DNA of 8,521 nucleotides from the NCBI GenBank assembly GCA_002308635.1, contig DBWG01000115.1, positions 1,416 through 9,936 on the forward strand, written 5' to 3'. Source of the stretch: Ruminococcaceae bacterium UBA1244 (GTDB taxonomy: Bacteria; Bacillota; Clostridia; Oscillospirales; Acutalibacteraceae). Shown piece by piece: positions 5,617-8,521 of the stretch. A model generated the notes under the pieces. The model searched no databases. It was not told the origin of the DNA and saw only the letters and a program-made list of their open reading frames with translations. How positions within the stretch are numbered: position 1 is the first letter of the stretch; each line of letters opens with the position of its first letter. The position numbers were made by a program, and so were the translations under genes.

Positions 5617-7272
5617 ATGAAAAAGATATTCAATACCACAGAATGCAAGTCCACCCTTAACACTATCAACACAAACAAAAAAGGAGCGATCACTATGAAA
5701 AAGACAGGTATAAGAGCAAAGATCATCGCAGCTGTACTCGCAGCAGTTACCATGTGTTCCATAGGAACGGCCATGAGCGCATCGGCTATGACAGTCAACG
5801 CAGCATCCATTGATACAACAGTGCTGTCAGAGGAATTAGAGGAATACGGCGACGCAGCCAAGAGCCTTCTGAACAGGATCACCGACAAGGACCTTGAAAA
5901 AATCAAGCAGGTCGGTATTTCGACACTTCTTGCCGGAATCGCAGAGTTCGTTCCCGGCGGCAAGACACTCAATCCGGCGCTGCAGGCACTCACGGGCGCC
6001 GCCTTCGGAAACAAGCAGATGAGCCTTGAGGATATAGATAAAAGGATCGACGAGCTGTACAGCAGGATAGATCAGTTTGAAAAGGATATGCAGAACGAGC
6101 TGAAAAACATCCTCTCCATCGAAAACTTCGACTATTCCGTATTTACTCCCTTCAATTCCGAGATTCAGGGTATGATCAATGCCATCAAAACCGCAAAAAA
6201 CTCCAAGAATTACACCACAAAGCAGAAGTTGGCTATTATCGCAGCGCAGATCGACAGGGATATCGAGTGGAAAAAAGGCAATTCGCCCTTTGTAGGATTC
6301 ACAAGCGTATCAAAAAAGCTCAACAACGCAAGTCTCGTTGACGGAAACGATATGTTCACCACCATATACAACTACTTCAGGCAGCGTTCCATGTTCAGCG
6401 GTGAGGCGACAGATAAGGCAAAGGTCGTTATGGACGGCATCATGCAGAATTACATGGCAGGCTATACGGTCCTGATGGAATGTCTGTCAGCCCAGCTCAT
6501 GGTAAACGCTCTTGAGAACAAGGACGGCATCGACAGCTACTATCTTGACCACATCAGCACAAACGTAGATGAAATACAGGCAAAGATCGACGAGCTCAAC
6601 AATATAGTCCTTGGTGAAACCATCGTAAGAAAAGAGATCTCAAAGGATGAATCCAATATCATCAGATACGAAGTAAGAAGGATCGGTGCATGCGGTTATA
6701 TAGCTCCGGTATACGGTGATAAAACGGTTGATGTCTATGAGCTTGACAGCAAAAACACCGTCAGCGCAAAGTACAATCATATCATCAACACAAGCAGAAG
6801 AATCTTCGTAAACAAGGGCAAGTCTAACAAAGAAATCCGCTATATCGACGTGACAAATCACGGTTCTCTCTACAGCAAGAATGAAGATCAGGCAGTCGGT
6901 TCCTTCAACAGCATGGTACTCAGCGGAAGCTATCTCTCCGGCGGCGATATCAAGGATCTTGCAGCATACGCAAAGTCAAAGGGTCAGACCGTCCGTGAGC
7001 TGCTCGACGCAAACGGCATTGATACAAGCAGACTTCCTAAAAATACATATCTTGTGACTGAAAAGGCTTATGACGATCTCGGCGTAAGAGACTTCCTCTC
7101 AGGTATTGTCGGTTCGGTACATCTTCACGGCTTGTACAAGGGAATCAATGTTGACGAAAAGAACCCCGGCGAAAAGGAAGTCCGTATGTGGAACCACGGC
7201 TGCAACGGTTACTGTGCAAGCACATGGGACTTCGCAGAAGCCGGAAATGCCGCAACAATACAGGTACTCTAA
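5617..7272 (+). CDS. Secreted helical/coiled-coil protein 2, diverged paralogue of the protein at 952
   Basis: The frame is 551 codons from ATG 5617 (AGGAG at 5604-5608, 8 nt upstream). As in gene 1, an in-frame ATG 78 nt later (5695, residue 27) has its own AGGAG (5682-5686) and begins a normal Sec signal peptide with a hydrophobic core at about 36-52 and a likely cleavage site in VNAAS (60-64). The mature part has a hydrophobic helix with FVPGGK (111-116), a charged coiled-coil-like stretch (about 136-165), a long helical region with LMEC (Cys289), a more variable central part, and a C-terminal region with a helix-rich GGDIKDLAAYA segment and LLDANGI that parallel the first protein. The end carries WNHGCNGYCASTW; Cys529 and Cys533 could form a disulfide outside the cell. 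No enzymatic motif or known family was recognised. Pore-forming or adhesive roles are guesses from the architecture. Site 3 implies control by the adjacent two-component system. Confidence 0.87.
   Translation: MKKIFNTTECKSTLNTINTNKKGAITMKKTGIRAKIIAAVLAAVTMCSIGTAMSASAMTVNAASIDTTVLSEELEEYGDAAKSLLNRITDKDLEKIKQVGISTLLAGIAEFVPGGKTLNPALQALTGAAFGNKQMSLEDIDKRIDELYSRIDQFEKDMQNELKNILSIENFDYSVFTPFNSEIQGMINAIKTAKNSKNYTTKQKLAIIAAQIDRDIEWKKGNSPFVGFTSVSKKLNNASLVDGNDMFTTIYNYFRQRSMFSGEATDKAKVVMDGIMQNYMAGYTVLMECLSAQLMVNALENKDGIDSYYLDHISTNVDEIQAKIDELNNIVLGETIVRKEISKDESNIIRYEVRRIGACGYIAPVYGDKTVDVYELDSKNTVSAKYNHIINTSRRIFVNKGKSNKEIRYIDVTNHGSLYSKNEDQAVGSFNSMVLSGSYLSGGDIKDLAAYAKSKGQTVRELLDANGIDTSRLPKNTYLVTEKAYDDLGVRDFLSGIVGSVHLHGLYKGINVDEKNPGEKEVRMWNHGCNGYCASTWDFAEAGNAATIQVL
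5646..5706 (+). repeat. 61-bp block identical to 981-1041 (copy 2)
   Basis: Perfect copy of the start-region block of secreted gene 1. It spans the shared leader peptide KSTLNTINTNKKGAIT, the second ribosome binding site and the second start codon. Just upstream the two genes encode different residues (TVNTREN against IFNTTEC). Confidence 0.95.
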
Positions 7273-7315
7273 GACACGTTTTATGACGATCAGATAAGCA
7301 GCATTGCAATTCTCC

Positions 7316-7344
7316 CCGCCCTGTCGGACATATCGGCAGGGCGG
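7316..7344 (+). terminator. Hairpin terminator after secreted gene 2
   Basis: The arms 7316-7326 and 7334-7344 form an 11-bp GC-rich stem with one T-G wobble and a 7-nt loop, 43 bases after the stop codon. The T run comes only at 7360-7365, so it is not a textbook intrinsic terminator. The stem core (CCTGTC...GGCAGG) resembles the hairpin after secreted gene 1, as if gene and terminator had been copied together. Confidence 0.65.
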
Positions 7345-7361
7345 ACTAATTAAAAAACATT

Positions 7362-7396
7362 TTTTATAGACTTGGCAAGGGTCTGTGTGATATATT
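7362..7396 (+). promoter_or_regulatory. Decayed fourth SARP-type promoter, interrupted by the IS
   Basis: With the spacing rule from sites 1-3, TGGCAAGG (7373-7380) matches the second half-site at 6 of 8 positions and TTTTATAG (7362-7369) matches the first at 5 of 8. The 10-bp gap GTCTGTGTGA matches site 3 at 7 of 10, and TATATT (7391-7396) takes the -10 place. The last two bases of this -10 already belong to the IS end. It has no gene behind it in the window; whatever it served lies beyond the insertion. Confidence 0.55.
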
Positions 7397-7423
7397 GTTC
7401 CCCCAATTAAATCTTGAATTATC
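7395..7423 (+). repeat. Left terminal inverted repeat of the IS630 element
   Basis: It matches the reverse complement of 8491-8519 at 20 of 29 positions without gaps, with an uninterrupted core TCTTGAAT at 7412-7419. Weaker similarity continues inward to about 7436. The transposase stop codon (7424-7422) lies within it. Confidence 0.75.
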
Positions 7424-8465
7424 AAGCGGCATAAGCAGTAAAATCCGCACGGAAAAAAGACGCAACTTTGGAAGGATTCAGCTGCATCTTTTTTAGATGA
7501 GAACGAACGTTATGCTCAAGCTCATCTATGGATTCTGGTGATTTTTTAGAACCAACATTGCGTTTTACATCGCTGTTGACAAGCTCGTCTGGATTATACT
7601 CCGGAGCATAAGGCGGCAAGTAAAACAACTCAATTTTATCCTTATGCTTTTCAAGCCATTCGGTAACTTTTTTAGAGTGATGTACACGGAGATTATCCAG
7701 TATTAGAAATACTTTTTTATTGCTGCACTGAATCAATCTTCTCATAAAATCGATCAGTTTTTCAGAAGTCATATTATCCTTGTAAAGAACAAAACGAAGT
7801 TTTCCCCGCTTTGAAATTGCTGACAGCATATTGACTTTGAATTTCTTTGCTTCTGTTTTAACAACAGGCGTTTGACCTTTAGGAGCATAGCCGCGCATAT
7901 AGTTGGCTGTATTCTGAATATTGGTTTCATCTCCAAAGAAAATTTCAGCATTTTCGGCTTCTGCACGCTCGTTGATACCTGGAAACTCTTCATTCAGCCA
8001 TTTGTCTATTTTTTTCTGATCCTGTTCGTATGCACGCTTGACTGGCCTTTGAACACTAAACCCCCAACGGGCAAGATAATATCCCAGTGTTGACAGCTTA
8101 ATGTCTATACCGTATTTTTCTTTGATAAGCTGCCGGATATTATTTCTTGTCCACATACATTCTTTGAATTTTAATTGATCCGGTGTTTTGTCAACGATAA
8201 TGCGTTGTATTTCTTTTTCTTCTGAGGAATTCAAAATTCTCTTGGCACCCTTTTGGCGTCCTCTCCTACCAATCTTAATGCCTGCGATTCCATCTTTTTC
8301 GTATGCTTTTTTAATGTTTGAAACGTGTCCTTCACTCACGCCAAGGTCTTTTGCAATTTCTTTGCCCTTTTTTCCATTTTTAAGCATTCGTATGATGGTT
8401 TTTCTTATTTCATATTGCGCTTCTTTTCCAACTTTTCGTGCGTTGGTTTTTAATTCATTTTCCAT
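7422..8465 (-). CDS. IS630-family transposase (DDE)
   Basis: A 347-residue transposase, a usual length for single-frame IS630 proteins. The N-terminus (about 15-55) holds a helix-turn-helix, GKKGKEIAKDLGVSEGHVSN, that should bind the element's ends, followed by a basic linker (GRRGRQKGAKR) and a second helical domain. The catalytic DDE domain shows Asp179 in FGDE, Asp257 in LILDN and Glu294 in NPDE, with the family hallmark YLPPYAPEYNPDE. All three acidic residues and the full frame are present, so it may be active. Start at 8465: no ribosome binding site precedes it and only 6 nt separate it from a -10 box, so the mRNA is probably leaderless. The stop codon lies in the left inverted repeat. 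It is unrelated in function to the secretion and signalling genes. Confidence 0.95.
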   Translation of the reverse strand: MENELKTNARKVGKEAQYEIRKTIIRMLKNGKKGKEIAKDLGVSEGHVSNIKKAYEKDGIAGIKIGRRGRQKGAKRILNSSEEKEIQRIIVDKTPDQLKFKECMWTRNNIRQLIKEKYGIDIKLSTLGYYLARWGFSVQRPVKRAYEQDQKKIDKWLNEEFPGINERAEAENAEIFFGDETNIQNTANYMRGYAPKGQTPVVKTEAKKFKVNMLSAISKRGKLRFVLYKDNMTSEKLIDFMRRLIQCSNKKVFLILDNLRVHHSKKVTEWLEKHKDKIELFYLPPYAPEYNPDELVNSDVKRNVGSKKSPESIDELEHNVRSHLKKMQLNPSKVASFFRADFTAYAA

Positions 8466-8471
8466 GCTTAT

Positions 8472-8500
8472 ATTATAGCATATCCTGTTGCATTATTCAA
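8472..8500 (-). promoter_or_regulatory. Transposase promoter built into the right inverted repeat
   Basis: On the minus strand -35 TTGAAT (8500-8495), a 17-bp spacer and an extended -10 TGC TATAAT (-10 at 8477-8472). The -35 box is part of the conserved core of the terminal repeat. The -10 ends 6 nt before the ATG, so transcription should start at or next to the start codon. Confidence 0.7.
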
Positions 8501-8519
8501 GAATTAGTTAGTATATCAA
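8491..8519 (-). repeat. Right terminal inverted repeat of the IS630 element
   Basis: Reverse complement partner of 7395-7423, with the core TCTTGAAT read on the minus strand at 8502-8495. It ends next to TA at 8520-8521, the last bases of the window. Confidence 0.72.
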
Positions 8520-8521
8520 TA

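Larger units (their letters stand above)
7395..8519 (-). mobile_element. IS630-family insertion sequence, complete
   Basis: The element is about 1,125 bp, has one transposase gene on the minus strand, and is bounded by imperfect inverted ends. TA dinucleotides lie immediately outside both ends (7393-7394 and 8520-8521), matching the TA target duplication known for IS630/Tc1-mariner elements. The left end lies inside the decayed promoter at 7362-7396. The right end coincides with the window end, so the outer boundary cannot be confirmed from flanking sequence. It is visibly more AT-rich than the secreted protein genes. Confidence 0.8.

Noticed and set aside
5411..5620. Small plus-strand frame of 69 codons ending at the start of secreted gene 2.
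   Set aside because: It begins inside the promoter repeats, its product is low-complexity, no ribosome binding site is visible, and its sequence is explained by the leader repeats.

Overview
The window looks like a chromosomal accessory segment from a Gram-positive gut or rumen Clostridium relative, most likely Ruminococcus-like. This is inference, from strong AGGAG ribosome binding sites, A-rich leaders, a LytS-type kinase paired with a SARP-output regulator, and Sec signal peptides of Firmicutes style. No rRNA, tRNA or CRISPR array was seen.

Layout, left to right. At 1-596 (minus) lies the 5' part of a lipoprotein gene that runs off the left edge, with its own housekeeping-type promoter. 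At 597-951 lies a regulatory region with two tandem plus-strand promoters, each carrying two TTGCAAAG half-sites 11 bp apart, exactly 10 bp before a -10 box. They drive a secreted protein gene (952-2499). A strong hairpin at 2532-2572 separates it from a convergent two-component operon on the minus strand: kinase 5318-3357, then response regulator 3376-2588, overlapping by 20 bp. Divergent from the kinase is a third copy of the same promoter (5411-5445), driving a second, diverged secreted paralogue (5617-7272). It ends in a hairpin at 7316-7344. A fourth, degraded copy of the promoter follows at 7362-7396 and is cut at its -10 box by an IS630-family element (about 7395-8519) whose far end coincides with the end of the window.

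Proposed working: the kinase has seven C-terminal membrane segments and an extracytoplasmic domain, and it phosphorylates a response regulator whose output domain is SARP-like (AfsR/DnrI type). SARP activators are known to bind direct repeats with an 11-bp period next to the -10 box. The three intact promoters have exactly that architecture and no good -35 box. The simplest reading is a self-contained sensory module that switches on a family of secreted, helical, coiled-coil proteins encoded on both sides of it. These proteins have the look of exported effectors, possibly pore-forming toxin-like, but no family was recognised with certainty.

Both secreted genes also begin with two in-frame start codons 78 nt apart, each with its own ribosome binding site, inside a 61-bp block that is identical in the two genes although the proteins have otherwise diverged strongly. 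The IS insertion suggests that a third member of the family lies, or lay, just beyond the right edge.
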